Shown here: positions 34,225 to 43,922 of the stretch, one piece after another
Layout of the letters: every line of letters begins with the position of its first letter
How positions within the stretch are numbered: position 1 is the first letter of the stretch
Origin: Nocardioides sp. 1609
GTDB taxonomy: Bacteria; Actinomycetota; Actinomycetes; Propionibacteriales; Nocardioidaceae
DNA: 64,000 nucleotides
Direction: 5' to 3'
Assembly (NCBI RefSeq): GCF_004522105.1
Contig: NZ_SPUJ01000005.1
Coordinates: forward strand, 310,001-374,000
Made by a program: the position numbers and the translations under genes
Notes under the pieces: generated by a model
Databases searched by the model: none
Told to the model about the DNA's origin: nothing
The model's input: the letters and a program-made list of their open reading frames with translations, nothing else

Positions 34225-34743
34225 ATGTCCGCCACGCAGGCGTTGTCCAGCCGCATCGAAGCAGGACTCACCGACCCTCTGGCCGAGCTCGGACTCGACC
34301 TCGAGGCCGTCGAGGTGACCCCCGCCGGGAAGCGCCGCGTCGTCCGCGTCGCGGTCGACCAGGACGGCGGCGTCACGATGGACGACGTCGCCGAGGCCAC
34401 CCGCTGCGTCGCCGAGGTGCTCGACGGTGACCTGGCCGCGGCGATGGGGCAGCAGCCCTACACCCTCGAGGTCACCTCGCGCGGCGTCGACCGCCCGCTC
34501 ACCCTGCCGCGCCACTGGCGCCGCAACGCCGACCGCCTGGTCAAGGTCACCCTCGTCGAGGGCGGCACCGTGACCGGCCGCATCGGCGCGTGCGAGGACG
34601 ACCCCGGCGGAGCCGTCGTGCTCGACGTCGACGGTGCCGACACCCGCCTGCCGTACGCCGACGTCGCCAAGGCGCTGGTGCAGATCGAGTTCAACCGCAA
34701 GGGCCCGGCCGACGAGCCGGACATCGAGGAGGACGAGCACTGA
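34225..34743 (+). CDS. rimP: Ribosome maturation factor RimP
   Basis: 172 aa. N-terminal alpha/beta domain ([23 protein letters not shown]) and C-terminal SH3-like domain (VTGRIG...VVLDVDG). It helps assemble the 30S subunit. AGGAGG precedes the ATG and a TACGCT -10 box lies further up (34171-34176). It opens the nusA-infB operon; the nusA start overlaps its stop (TGATG). Confidence 0.94.
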   Translation: MSATQALSSRIEAGLTDPLAELGLDLEAVEVTPAGKRRVVRVAVDQDGGVTMDDVAEATRCVAEVLDGDLAAAMGQQPYTLEVTSRGVDRPLTLPRHWRRNADRLVKVTLVEGGTVTGRIGACEDDPGGAVVLDVDGADTRLPYADVAKALVQIEFNRKGPADEPDIEEDEH

Positions 34744-35723
34744 TGGACATCGACCTGAGCATCCTGCGAATGCTGGAGCGCGAGAAGGAGATCAAGTTCG
34801 AGGTCCTCGTCGAGGCCATCGAGCAGGCCCTCCAGACGGCGTACCTGAAGTCGCCCGGAGCCCACGAGCAGGCCCGTGTCGAGCTCGACCGCAAGACCGG
34901 GCACGTCACCGTGCTCGCCGCCGAGCTCGACGACGACGGCGAGAAGATCGGGGAGTTCGACGACACCCCCGACGGGTTCGGCCGGATCGCCGCGACCACC
35001 GCCAAGCAGATCATGATGCAGCGGCTGCGCGACGCCGAGGACGAGATCAAGTTCGGTGAGTTCTCCGGCAAGGAGGGCGACCTGATCTCCGGCATCATCC
35101 AGCAGGGCCGCAACCCCGACGACGTCCTGGTCGACCTGGGTCGCCTCGAGGCGCTGCTGCCCGTCAGCGAGCGCGTGCCCGGCGAGTCCTACAGCCACGG
35201 CACCCGCATCAAGTGCCTGGTGCTGTCGGTGCGCAAGGGGATGCGCGGGCCGCAGATCACCCTGACCCGCTCGCACCCGAACCTCGTCAAGAAGCTCTTC
35301 GCGCTCGAGGTGCCCGAGATCGCCAGCGGCCAGGTCGAGATCTCCGCGATCGCCCGCGAGGCCGGCCACCGCACCAAGATCGCCGTCCGCTCGACCGCCC
35401 CGGGCATCAACGCCAAGGGCGCCTGCATCGGCCCGATGGGCCAGCGGGTGCGCAACGTGATGCACGCGCTCAACGAGGAGAAGATCGACATCGTCGACTG
35501 GTCCGACGACCCCGCGCGGCTCGTCTCCAGCGCGCTGTCGCCCGCCCAGGTCAAGAGCGTCGAGATCGTCGACCTCGCCGCCCGCTCCGCCAAGGTCGTC
35601 GTCCCGTCGTTCCAGCTGTCGCTGGCCATCGGCAAGGAGGGCCAGAACGCCCGCCTCGCCGCCCGCCTCACCGGCTGGCGGATCGACATCCACGGTGACG
35701 AGGAGGAGGCGCCCCGGCGCTGA
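34743..35723 (+). CDS. nusA: Transcription termination/antitermination factor NusA
   Basis: 326 aa: N-terminal RNA-polymerase-binding domain (1-130), S1 domain (about 135-200) and two KH domains (210-320; [22 protein letters not shown]). It lacks the C-terminal acidic repeats of gamma-proteobacterial NusA, as in other actinobacteria. It modulates pausing and termination and supports rRNA transcription. Coupled to rimP by a one-base overlap. Confidence 0.96.
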   Translation: MDIDLSILRMLEREKEIKFEVLVEAIEQALQTAYLKSPGAHEQARVELDRKTGHVTVLAAELDDDGEKIGEFDDTPDGFGRIAATTAKQIMMQRLRDAEDEIKFGEFSGKEGDLISGIIQQGRNPDDVLVDLGRLEALLPVSERVPGESYSHGTRIKCLVLSVRKGMRGPQITLTRSHPNLVKKLFALEVPEIASGQVEISAIAREAGHRTKIAVRSTAPGINAKGACIGPMGQRVRNVMHALNEEKIDIVDWSDDPARLVSSALSPAQVKSVEIVDLAARSAKVVVPSFQLSLAIGKEGQNARLAARLTGWRIDIHGDEEEAPRR

Positions 35724-35769
35724 CCCCGCTCGAGGTGCCCCGGAGCGGCCCGGCGCCCGTCCCCGCGGG

Positions 35770-36534
35770 TCAGCCCCAGATCCGGCTGACCCGCAGCGAC
35801 GGGACCAGGTGGTCGTCGTCCCCGACCGACCACGCCGGGAAGTCGAAGACCGCCAGCATCAGCTGCATCGGGTACGTGGGTGGGCGCGGGCAGCGGCGGA
35901 CCACCACGCCGTCGATGGTCAGGACCGCCGCCCCGGCGTCCCAGTCGACGGCGTACTCGTGCGGCTCGGAGACGTCGATCGCGACCCGCGGTGCCGCGAA
36001 GTCCTGGCGCAGGGCCGGGTCGCGGAACGCCTTGACCCCCACGCCCACCTCGGCGGACCGTCCGGGGACGACGTCCTTGCCGAAGACCTCGACCACGCAC
36101 AGCTCGCCGCACCGGAGCTGCTCGTCGTCGTCCTCGAGCCCGGCCAGCCACAGCGCGGCCATCGACCGGGGGGACAGGTCCATCGACGCCCGGATCGCGA
36201 CCCGCCCGCCGGCGGGGAGCCAGCCCTCGAAGCGCGGCTGCTCCTCGCGGACGAGCTGCCCCTCGCGGAAGCGTTGCTGGCCGCGGGTCGAGCCGACCGG
36301 GCCCGACCAGCTCCCGCTCTGCAGTCCGGAGACCCGCAGCGGCGGCTCGTGGTCGCCGGGGCACCACACCGGGTGCGCGACCGGGACCTCGAGCAGCAGG
36401 TCGCCGTCCTCGAAGCGGTACGACGCCCGCGTCGCCGCCCGCGACGACCAGGCCGGCAGGTAGTGGGGCAGCCACACGCTCGTGTCGAGCTCGGGCCCGG
36501 GGAACCGGAGGTCGCGAGGATCCAGGGAGGCCAT
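35770..36534 (-). CDS. GH16-like protein with altered catalytic motif
   Basis: 254 aa with a predicted concanavalin-like beta-sandwich: SMAALWLAGLEDDDEQLRCG followed by ELCVVEVFG (144-152), which occupies the place of the GH16 catalytic E-x-D-x-x-E. Both Glu (144, 149) are kept but the Asp between them is Cys146. No signal peptide is seen, so it is probably cytoplasmic. It may bind carbohydrate without hydrolysing it, or act on an unusual substrate. It interrupts the nusA-ylxR-infB block on the opposite strand. Confidence 0.65.
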   Translation of the reverse strand: MASLDPRDLRFPGPELDTSVWLPHYLPAWSSRAATRASYRFEDGDLLLEVPVAHPVWCPGDHEPPLRVSGLQSGSWSGPVGSTRGQQRFREGQLVREEQPRFEGWLPAGGRVAIRASMDLSPRSMAALWLAGLEDDDEQLRCGELCVVEVFGKDVVPGRSAEVGVGVKAFRDPALRQDFAAPRVAIDVSEPHEYAVDWDAGAAVLTIDGVVVRRCPRPPTYPMQLMLAVFDFPAWSVGDDDHLVPSLRVSRIWG

Positions 36535-36599
36535 GCCCCATCATCGCGGGGATCGTGCCCGGTTCGGAGTACGGGCGGGAGTTGGCTAGACTGGGATCG

Positions 36600-36911
36600 G
36601 TGGTCCAACGATCGTCGTCCCTCGTGCGCACGGAGCCAATCCGCACGTGCGTGGGATGTCGGCTGCGGGCCGCCAAGCGCGAGTTGTTGCGGGTGACCGC
36701 CGGCTCGGACGCAGGGGGCCACCCGGCCGTCGTGCCCGATCCGACAGCCACCGCACCCGGCCGGGGGGCACACGTGCACCCCACCGCCGAGTGCTACGAG
36801 CTCGCGGTGCGCCGGAGGGCGTTCGGGAGGGCACTGCGTGCCGACCCGGGCCTGTCCAGCGTGCCGGTGAGGGACCACGTCGCGGCCGCGCAACGAGCGA
36901 GAGAACAGTAG
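36600..36911 (+). CDS. ylxR: YlxR family RNA-binding protein (DUF448)
   Basis: 103 aa. Signature RTCVGCRLRAAKRELLRV and GRGAHVHPTAECYELAVRR are those of YlxR, a small nucleic-acid-binding protein always found between nusA and infB and implicated in RNase P and transcription control. I chose GTG 36600, seven bases after a TAGACT box (36587-36592), indicating a leaderless transcript; a longer start at 36555 would place that promoter inside the gene. Confidence 0.87.
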   Translation: MVQRSSSLVRTEPIRTCVGCRLRAAKRELLRVTAGSDAGGHPAVVPDPTATAPGRGAHVHPTAECYELAVRRRAFGRALRADPGLSSVPVRDHVAAAQRAREQ

Positions 36912-37056
36912 ATGACCATCCACCACAGGGAACTGGAGCAGCAGCTCATGAGCACTCGATGAGTACTTCCCGATGAGTTTGCAACACCACCACTGAGGCT
37001 CGGTCACCGCACAATTCGCCTACCAGGGCAAGCGGGTCGAGCCATGAAGGAGAATT

Positions 37057-39951
37057 GTGGCTAAGACCCGCGTACACGAGCTCGCCAAGGAGTTCGGCGT
37101 CGAGAGCAAGTTCGTTCTCGAGAAGTTCAAGGAGATGGGCGAGTTCGTCAAGTCGGCGAGCTCCACCGTCGAGCTGCCTGCGGAGATGCGTTTCCGCAAG
37201 GAGGTCGGCGCGTCCCTCAAGGCCGCGCCCGCGGCCCCCGCCGAGGCTGCGCCGTCGGCGCCGGCCCCGGCGTCGTCCGGTGGCGCCCCCACGAGCGGCC
37301 CGAAGCCGGGCGCCCGTCCCGGCCCCAAGCCCGGTCCGAAGGCCCCGGCCCCCGCGGCCGAGCCGGTCGTCGAGACCCCGGCCCCCGCCCCCGTCGCCCC
37401 GGCCCCCGTCGAGCCGGCCGCTGCCGCCCCGGCCGCCCCGGCCCCCGTCGAGCCGGCCGCTGCCGAGCCGGCTGCTCCCGTCGCGCCCGCCGCGTCGGCC
37501 GCACCCTCCGCCCCGGCCAAGCCGTCCCCGACGCCCAAGGCCCCGGCCCCGCGTCCGGTCGGCAAGCCCGGTGGCACCCCGCGTCCGGGCAACAACCCGT
37601 TCTCGTCCAACCAGGGCATGGGACGACGTCCCGCAGCCCCGCGCCCCGACGCCGCGGGCGACGCCCCCGCGAGCCCGGGCACCGGCACGGGTGCCGGCGC
37701 CGGTGAGAACCGTCCGCCGCGTCCCCCGTCGGCCCGTGACGGCGGCGCCCCCGGGCGCCCCGGCATGCCGCGTCCGAACCCGGCGATGATGCCGAAGTCC
37801 CCGGCCGCGTTCGGCAACGGCCCCGGTGGCCGTGGCCCCGGCGGTCCGGGCGGTCCCGGTCGTCCCGGTGCCCCCGGTCGCGGCGGAGCCCCGGGTCGCC
37901 CCGGTGCTCCCGGTCGCGGTGGTCCCGGCGGTGGTCCCGGCGGTGCCGGTGCCGGCGCCCCCGGTCGTCCCGGTGGCTTCCCCAGCGGTGGACGCCCCAC
38001 CAACCGTCCCGGCCAGCGCGGTCAGACCCAGGGTGCCTTCGGTCGCCCCGGCGGTCCGTCGCGTCGCGGTCGCAAGTCGAAGCGCGCCCGTCGCCAGGAG
38101 TTCGAGGCCATGGAGGCCCCGACCCTGGGTGGGATGCGCGTCCGCAAGGGCAACGGCGAGACCGTTCGCCTGGCGCGCGGCGCGTCGCTGACCGACTTCG
38201 CCGACAAGGTGGGTGTCGACGCGGCCCAGCTCGTGCAGATGCTCTTCCACCTCGGTGAGATGGTCACCGCGACCGAGTCCGTCAACGACGCCACGCTGGA
38301 GGTGCTCGGCGAGGAGCTCAACTACAACATCGAGATCATCTCGCCCGAGGACGAGGACCGCGAGCTGCTCGGGTCCTTCGACCTCGAGTTCGGCTCCGAC
38401 GAGGGCGACGACACCGACCTGGTCATCCGGCCGCCGGTCGTGACCGTGATGGGTCACGTCGACCACGGAAAGACCAAGCTCCTCGACGCCCTGCGTGGCG
38501 CCAACGTCGTCGACAAGGAGGCCGGTGGCATCACCCAGCACATCGGTGCCTACCAGGTCGCGACCGACGTCGACGGCAACGAGCGTCGGATCACCCTGAT
38601 CGACACCCCCGGTCACGAGGCGTTCACCGCCATGCGTGCCCGTGGTGCCCAGGCCACCGACATCGCGATCCTCGTGGTCGCGGCCGACGACGGCGTCATG
38701 CCGCAGACGGTCGAGGCGCTCAACCACGCCAAGGCCGCCGGCGTCCCGATCGTCGTCGCGGTCAACAAGATCGACAAGCCCGACGCCGACCCGACCAAGG
38801 TCCGCGGCCAGCTGACCGAGTACGGCCTGGTGCCCGAGGAGTACGGCGGCGACGCGATGTTCGTCGACGTCTCGGCCAAGTCCGAGCTCAACCTCGACAA
38901 GCTGCTCGAGGCCGTCGTCCTCACCGCCGACGCCTCGCTCGACCTGCGGGCCAACCCGACGCAGGACGCGCAGGGTCTCGTGGTCGAGGCCCACCTCGAC
39001 CGTGGTCGTGGCCCCGTGGCCACGATCCTGGTCCAGCGCGGCACGCTGCGCGTCGGTGACTCGATCGTCGCCGGTGCGGCCTACGGCCGCGTGCGGGCGA
39101 TGCTCGACGAGCACGGCCAGGAGATCACCGAGGCCGACCCCGGTCGCCCGGCGATGGTCCTCGGCCTCAGCTCGGTGCCCGGTGCGGGTCAGAACTTCCT
39201 CGTCGTCGACGACGACCGGATGGCCCGCCAGATCGCCGAGAAGCGCGAGTCCCGCCAGCGCGCGGCCATGCAGGCCAAGCGCAACGTGCGCCGCACGCTC
39301 GAGGACTTCATGGCCTCCATGGAGAAGGGCGCGAGCCAGGAGCTCAACCTCATCCTCAAGGGCGACGTGTCCGGCTCGGTCGAGGCCCTCGAGGACGCCC
39401 TGTCGCAGATCGACGTCGGCGACGAGGTCAGCATCCGCGTCATCGACCGCGGTGTCGGTGCGATCACCGAGACCAACGTCGACCTGGCGGCCGCCTCCGA
39501 CGCGATCATCATCGGCTTCAACGTCCGCCCGCAGGGCAAGGCGACCGAGATGGCCGACAAGGAGGGCGTGGAGATCCGGTACTACACCGTCATCTACCAG
39601 GCCATCGACGAGATCGAGGCCGCCCTCAAGGGCATGCTCAAGCCGGAGTTCGAGGAGTCGACCCTGGGCCAGGCGGAGATCCGTGCGATCTTCTCCAGCT
39701 CCAAGATCGGCAAGATCGCCGGCTGCATGGTCACCAGTGGCGTCATCCGACGCAACGCCAAGGTCCGGATCCTGCGCGACAACAAGGTGGTGGCCGACAA
39801 CCTCGACCTCGCCTCGCTGAAGCGCGAGAAGGACGACGCCTCGGAGGTCCGCGAGGGCTTCGAGTGCGGTCTGGTGCTGCGCAACTTCCAGGACATCAAG
39901 GAAGGCGATGTCGTGGAGGCCTTCGAGATGCGCGAGATCCCCCGGAGCTGA
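37057..39951 (+). CDS. infB: Translation initiation factor IF-2
   Basis: 964 aa. N-terminal IF2N domain (1-50, [20 protein letters not shown]), then a very long Ala/Pro- and Gly/Pro/Arg-rich linker (about 55-340) with collagen-like [10 protein letters not shown] repeats, a second IF2N-like domain, the GTPase domain (GHVDHGKT near residue 465, DTPGHE, NKID) and two beta-barrel/C-terminal domains that bind initiator tRNA. GTG start with GGAG upstream. The linker codons are strongly biased to GGT/CCC/CGT. Confidence 0.97.
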   Translation: MAKTRVHELAKEFGVESKFVLEKFKEMGEFVKSASSTVELPAEMRFRKEVGASLKAAPAAPAEAAPSAPAPASSGGAPTSGPKPGARPGPKPGPKAPAPAAEPVVETPAPAPVAPAPVEPAAAAPAAPAPVEPAAAEPAAPVAPAASAAPSAPAKPSPTPKAPAPRPVGKPGGTPRPGNNPFSSNQGMGRRPAAPRPDAAGDAPASPGTGTGAGAGENRPPRPPSARDGGAPGRPGMPRPNPAMMPKSPAAFGNGPGGRGPGGPGGPGRPGAPGRGGAPGRPGAPGRGGPGGGPGGAGAGAPGRPGGFPSGGRPTNRPGQRGQTQGAFGRPGGPSRRGRKSKRARRQEFEAMEAPTLGGMRVRKGNGETVRLARGASLTDFADKVGVDAAQLVQMLFHLGEMVTATESVNDATLEVLGEELNYNIEIISPEDEDRELLGSFDLEFGSDEGDDTDLVIRPPVVTVMGHVDHGKTKLLDALRGANVVDKEAGGITQHIGAYQVATDVDGNERRITLIDTPGHEAFTAMRARGAQATDIAILVVAADDGVMPQTVEALNHAKAAGVPIVVAVNKIDKPDADPTKVRGQLTEYGLVPEEYGGDAMFVDVSAKSELNLDKLLEAVVLTADASLDLRANPTQDAQGLVVEAHLDRGRGPVATILVQRGTLRVGDSIVAGAAYGRVRAMLDEHGQEITEADPGRPAMVLGLSSVPGAGQNFLVVDDDRMARQIAEKRESRQRAAMQAKRNVRRTLEDFMASMEKGASQELNLILKGDVSGSVEALEDALSQIDVGDEVSIRVIDRGVGAITETNVDLAAASDAIIIGFNVRPQGKATEMADKEGVEIRYYTVIYQAIDEIEAALKGMLKPEFEESTLGQAEIRAIFSSSKIGKIAGCMVTSGVIRRNAKVRILRDNKVVADNLDLASLKREKDDASEVREGFECGLVLRNFQDIKEGDVVEAFEMREIPRS

Positions 39952-39964
39952 CCGGCTCCCCGTG

Positions 39965-40000
39965 CGCAAGCGGCCCCGCCACCCGGCGGGGCCGCTTGCG
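39965..40000 (+). terminator. 16-bp stem hairpin after infB
   Basis: CGCAAGCGGCCCCGCC and GGCGGGGCCGCTTGCG form a perfect 16-bp stem with an ACCC loop, 14 bases after the infB stop. There is no T-run. It may partly separate infB from rbfA. Confidence 0.6.
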
Positions 40001-40120
40001 GCGTTCGGGGGCGCCCGTCCCCACCGGCGCGCCCACCCGCTCCGACCGTCGCGACGGTCCGGAGCGACACGTGACGTCCCGCCCTGCTCCAAGCAACGGC
40101 GGTCTGAGAAAGTAGGCAGC

Positions 40121-40660
40121 ATGACCAGCCCCCGCGTCCGGAAGATCGCCGACCGGATCCAGGTGATCGTGGCCGAGATGCTCGAGCGACGGATCAAGGA
40201 TCCGCGGCTCGGGTTCGTGACCATCACCGACGTCCGGCTCACCGGCGACGGGCAGCAGGCCTCGATCTTCTACACCGTGCTCGGCGGTGAGGAGGAGATG
40301 GCCGGCACGGCCGTGGCCCTCGAGTCCGCCAAGGGGATCCTGCGCTCCGAGGTCGCCAAGCAGCTCGGCACCCGCATCGTCCCGACCCTGTCGTTCTTCC
40401 ACGACGCGCTGCCCGACGAGGCCCGTGCGCTGGAGGAGGTGCTCGCCCGCGCCAAGGCGCTGGACGAGGCCGTCGCGGCCGCTCGGGGCTCGGCGTACGC
40501 CGGCGAGGAGGACCCCTACAAGAAGCCTCGCGTCATCGGTGAGGACGACGAGGACGAGGGCGACGACGACGGGGACGACGACGAGGGCGGCGAGCCCGGC
40601 GTGGACGCCGAGCCCGACGCAGCCCCGGACGACACCGCCGAGGACGACGGCCCGAGGTGA
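40121..40660 (+). CDS. rbfA: Ribosome-binding factor A
   Basis: 179 aa. KH-like RbfA core (residues 4-115, [20 protein letters not shown] ... [17 protein letters not shown]) needed for 16S rRNA 5'-end maturation and cold growth. A highly acidic tail of about 40 residues (Asp/Glu-rich, residues 138-179) exceeds the usual length of about 130 aa and is typical of actinobacteria. The truB gene overlaps its stop. Confidence 0.95.
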   Translation: MTSPRVRKIADRIQVIVAEMLERRIKDPRLGFVTITDVRLTGDGQQASIFYTVLGGEEEMAGTAVALESAKGILRSEVAKQLGTRIVPTLSFFHDALPDEARALEEVLARAKALDEAVAAARGSAYAGEEDPYKKPRVIGEDDEDEGDDDGDDDEGGEPGVDAEPDAAPDDTAEDDGPR

Positions 40661-41535
40661 CCGCACCCGGTCTCGTCGTCGTCGACAAGCCGGGCGGGAT
40701 CACCTCGCACGGCGTGGTCTCCCGGATCCGCCGGCTCGCCGGCACCCGCAAGGTCGGCCACGCCGGCACCCTCGACCCGATGGCCACCGGCGTGCTCGTG
40801 CTCGGCGTCGACCGGGCCACCCGGCTGCTCGGGCACCTGATGCTCACCGAGAAGCGCTACGACGCCACCATCCGGCTCGGGGTCACCACCACCACCGACG
40901 ACGCCGAGGGCGAGGTCGTCGCCACCGCCGACGCCTCCCGCGTCGCCGACCTGACCGCTGACGCCGTCCGCGAGGCGCTGGCGGCGTTCGTCGGCCCGAT
41001 CGACCAGGTCCCCACCGCCGTCTCGGCCATCAAGGTCGACGGCAAGCGCGCCTACCAGCGGGTCCGCGACGGCGAGGAGGTCGAGCTCAAGCCGCGCCGG
41101 GTGACCGTGCACGACCTCGTCGTCCACGACGTCCGGCTCGGCGCCGGGTCGGAGGTGCCCGAGCTCACCGTGTCGGTGCGCTGCTCCAGCGGCACCTACA
41201 TCCGCGCCATCGCGCGCGACGCGGGGGAGCGGCTCGGGGTCGGGGGGCACCTGACGGCACTGCGCCGGACCGCGGTGGGCCCCTTCGACCTCGGCACCGC
41301 CCGCACCCTCGAGCAGCTCGACGACGACTTCGCGATCATCCCGATCGCCGAGGCGGCCCGGGCGACCTTCCCGGGGGTCGACCTCGACGAGGCCGAGGCG
41401 GTCGACGTCCGCGTCGGTCGGCGGATCGAGCGCGAGCTCGGCGGCCTCAGCGCCGTCTTCGCGCCCGACGGCCAGTTCCTCGCCCTCTACGAGCCGCGCG
41501 ACCAGGGCGCGCGGCCGGTCGCCGTCTTCGTGTGA
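40657..41535 (+). CDS. truB: tRNA pseudouridine-55 synthase
   Basis: 292 aa. Catalytic Asp40 in [11 protein letters not shown]; later [14 protein letters not shown]. It converts U55 of the T-loop to pseudouridine in elongator tRNAs. The GTG overlaps the rbfA stop (GTGA). The family usually ends in a PUA-like domain, and a short one is present here (from about residue 225). Confidence 0.96.
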   Translation: MTAPGLVVVDKPGGITSHGVVSRIRRLAGTRKVGHAGTLDPMATGVLVLGVDRATRLLGHLMLTEKRYDATIRLGVTTTTDDAEGEVVATADASRVADLTADAVREALAAFVGPIDQVPTAVSAIKVDGKRAYQRVRDGEEVELKPRRVTVHDLVVHDVRLGAGSEVPELTVSVRCSSGTYIRAIARDAGERLGVGGHLTALRRTAVGPFDLGTARTLEQLDDDFAIIPIAEAARATFPGVDLDEAEAVDVRVGRRIERELGGLSAVFAPDGQFLALYEPRDQGARPVAVFV

Positions 41536-41556
41536 GCGCGCCGTAGGCTCTGCGAC

Positions 41557-42492
41557 GTGACGATCTGGCGCTCCTTCGAGGAGATCCCGGCCGACCTCGC
41601 CGCCTCCGCCGTCACCATCGGCAACTTCGACGGCGTCCACCGCGGCCACCGGGCGGTGATCGCCCGTGCCCGGGAGCGCGCCGCCGCCCTCGGCGTCCCC
41701 CTCGTGGCGGTCACCTTCGACCCGCACCCGATGGCGGTGCTCCGGCCCGACCACGCCCCGACGATGCTCACCACGCTCGAGGAGCGGGCCGTCCTGCTCG
41801 CCGAGGTCGGCGTCGACCACGTCCTGGCCCTGCCCTTCGACCTGGCGATGGCCGGCTGGACCCCGCAGGAGTTCGTCGACCGGGTGCTCGTCGGGGACCT
41901 GCGCGCCCGTGCGGTCGTGGTGGGCGCCAACTTCCGCTTCGGGCACCGGGCCGCCGGCGACGTCGCGTTCCTCGTCGCCGCGGGGCAGGCCGCCGGGTTC
42001 GAGGCCGTGGGCGTCGAGCTCGACGGCGGACCCCAGGTCTGGTCCTCCACCTACGTCCGCACCTGCCTGGCCGCCGGCGACGTCGCCGGTGCCGCCGAGG
42101 CCCTCGGCCGGCCGTTCAGCGTCCGCGGCGTCGTCGTCCGGGGCGACCAGCGCGGCCGCGAGCTGGGCTACCCGACGGCCAACGTGCCGACCGGCGGGCT
42201 CACCGCTGCCCCGGCTGACGGCGTGTACGCCGGGTGGCTGCATCGGGCCGACACCGGCGAGACGTTCCCCACCGCGATCAGCGTCGGCACCAACCCCACC
42301 TTCGACGGTGACCGCTACCGCCGGGTCGAGGGCTACGTCCTCGACCGGACCGACCTCGAGCTGTACGGCGTCGAGGTCGAGGTCTCCTTCGTCGACCGGC
42401 TGCGCGGGATGGTCGCCTTCGACGGGATCGACGCCCTCGTGGAGCAGATGGCCGACGACGTCCGGCGGGCCCGCGAGGTCCTCGGTGCCTGA
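41557..42492 (+). CDS. ribF: Bifunctional riboflavin kinase / FAD synthetase
   Basis: 311 aa. N-terminal nucleotidyltransferase (GNFDGVHRGHRAVI, about 20-33) makes FAD from FMN; the C-terminal flavokinase domain (LGYPTANVP, GVYAGWLH) makes FMN from riboflavin. The start GTG lies seven bases after a TAGGCT box, so it may have its own leaderless transcript. The next gene starts inside its last codons. No FMN riboswitch is visible upstream. Confidence 0.95.
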   Translation: MTIWRSFEEIPADLAASAVTIGNFDGVHRGHRAVIARARERAAALGVPLVAVTFDPHPMAVLRPDHAPTMLTTLEERAVLLAEVGVDHVLALPFDLAMAGWTPQEFVDRVLVGDLRARAVVVGANFRFGHRAAGDVAFLVAAGQAAGFEAVGVELDGGPQVWSSTYVRTCLAAGDVAGAAEALGRPFSVRGVVVRGDQRGRELGYPTANVPTGGLTAAPADGVYAGWLHRADTGETFPTAISVGTNPTFDGDRYRRVEGYVLDRTDLELYGVEVEVSFVDRLRGMVAFDGIDALVEQMADDVRRAREVLGA

Positions 42493-43489
42493 CGGCTCCC
42501 CCTCACCGGCGGTCGCGGAGGCCGAGCACTGGTTCCAGGCCCACGGCCTGTCGTACTTCGTGCCCGACGTGCGCGACGCCGTCCGGGCCGGCCTCCGCCC
42601 GCGGCGCTTCCTCCCGCCGGTGCTCGGTGTCTCCCTCCTGGCGGTCGCGATCGGCGCGCTGCTGGCGTGGTTCTCCGACGAGGTGACGGCGGCCCCCGCC
42701 GTGATCGTCTCCTTCGCGGGCATCGGTGCCCTGGGCTACGCCCTGACGGCCCTGCGCGCGCAGGGGATCGTCGTCTGGGCGCTCAGCCACACCTTCGGCA
42801 GCCTGCGGGTGCTGGTGCCGATGGTGAGCCGGGCGCTGCCGCTCCTGCTCGTGTTCGTGACGTTCCTGTTCATCAACGCCGAGGCGTGGCAGATGACGGC
42901 CAACCTCAAGCCCGGCATCCTCTGGACCGTCGTGCTGCTGCTGACCGGGCTCGCGGTGCTGTTCCTGCTCGTCCGCCTGCCCGAGGAGGTGGACCGGGTC
43001 GACGACGCGGTCGACGACGAGTTCCTGCGGCGCACGACGCGCGGCACGCCGCTCGAGGCGGCCGCCGTCCGGCTCGTCGAGGAGGGGCGGGACCCGGCCG
43101 CGAACGCCCAGGTCTCGGGCTACGACCGTTGGAACCTGATCCTGGTGCTGCTGGTCGTGCAGATCGGCCAGGTGCTGCTGCTCGCGGTGACGGTCTTCTG
43201 CTTCTTCCTGCTCTTCGGTGCGCTGGTGATGACCGTGGACGTCCAGAACGCCTGGACCGGCCTCGACGGCGGGGTCGACAGCTTCTCGTTCCTGCCCACG
43301 GTCTCCTACGAGCTGCTCAAGGTCTCGTTGTTCCTCGCCGCGTTCTCGGGGCTCTACTTCACCGTCTCGGCGGTCACCGACGAGACCTACCGCAGCCAGT
43401 TCTTCGCGGCGGTCACCGAGGAGCTCGAGCGCGCGGTCGGCATGCGGGCGGTCTACCTCACCCTGCGCGACGACCCGGCCACCGCCTGA
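42485..43489 (+). CDS. Integral membrane protein of unknown function
   Basis: 334 aa with about six hydrophobic segments (near 40-60, 67-90, 110-128, 138-155, 210-240, 270-290) and a hydrophilic loop of about 55 residues between segments 4 and 5. The sequence RRTTRGTPLEAAAVRLVEEG occurs in that loop. I do not recognise the family. The GTG start lies eight bases inside ribF, so it is co-translated with it, but nothing indicates a flavin role. Confidence 0.7.
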   Translation: MPDGSPSPAVAEAEHWFQAHGLSYFVPDVRDAVRAGLRPRRFLPPVLGVSLLAVAIGALLAWFSDEVTAAPAVIVSFAGIGALGYALTALRAQGIVVWALSHTFGSLRVLVPMVSRALPLLLVFVTFLFINAEAWQMTANLKPGILWTVVLLLTGLAVLFLLVRLPEEVDRVDDAVDDEFLRRTTRGTPLEAAAVRLVEEGRDPAANAQVSGYDRWNLILVLLVVQIGQVLLLAVTVFCFFLLFGALVMTVDVQNAWTGLDGGVDSFSFLPTVSYELLKVSLFLAAFSGLYFTVSAVTDETYRSQFFAAVTEELERAVGMRAVYLTLRDDPATA

Positions 43490-43615
43490 TCGCACGTCGG
43501 CGCGAGGCGGGAGCCGGAGGCGGCTCCACCGGCATCGGACGGAGCCAGGACTACCAGCCGCGGCGCCGCCGCCGGGAGGGCGTCGACACCGCGGTCTGGT
43601 CGTCGTGGCGTTCGG

Positions 43616-43876
43616 TCACTCGGCGTCGAGGTCCTTCTCGACGAGGGCGGCGATGGCGTCGACGTCGGCCTGGTTGTCACCGGAGACCTCGATCGTGTCG
43701 CCGTTGCCGGCACCGAGGGTCATGATGAGCAGCGACGAGCCGGCGTCGACGGGCTCGTCGCCGGGGACGCCGATCAGCACGTCGGAGTCGAGGTCGCCGG
43801 CCGCCTCGCTGATGATCGCGGCGGGACGGGCGTGGAGGCCGACGGCCGAGCCGACGGTGACGGTCCTGGTGGGCAT
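43616..43876 (-). CDS. ptsH: Phosphocarrier protein HPr
   Basis: 86 aa. Phospho-accepting His15 in VGLHARPAA; the Ser loop AGSSLL lies near residues 46-49. It passes phosphate from EI (47891) to the FruA EIIA domain and perhaps to DhaM. AGGAG lies six bases before the ATG. It is the last gene of the fruR-fruK-fruA-ptsH operon. Confidence 0.94.
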   Translation of the reverse strand: MPTRTVTVGSAVGLHARPAAIISEAAGDLDSDVLIGVPGDEPVDAGSSLLIMTLGAGNGDTIEVSGDNQADVDAIAALVEKDLDAE

Positions 43877-43922
43877 GGGTTCTCCTGGTGGTGGTGGGTG
43901 AGGGAGCTGCTGGGTCAGGGGG

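Noticed and set aside
36946..40242. A 1098-codon open frame on the minus strand across infB
   Set aside because: Antisense to the IF-2 gene; the apparent Thr/Gly/Ala-rich repeats are the reverse complement of the IF-2 linker.
41521..41556. Possible FMN riboswitch upstream of ribF
   Set aside because: Only about 20 bases separate truB and ribF, too short for the aptamer, and a leaderless start is more likely.
43490..43615. Short open frames between the membrane protein gene and ptsH
   Set aside because: No ribosome site, no family similarity and composition that changes with frame; I see nothing coding here.
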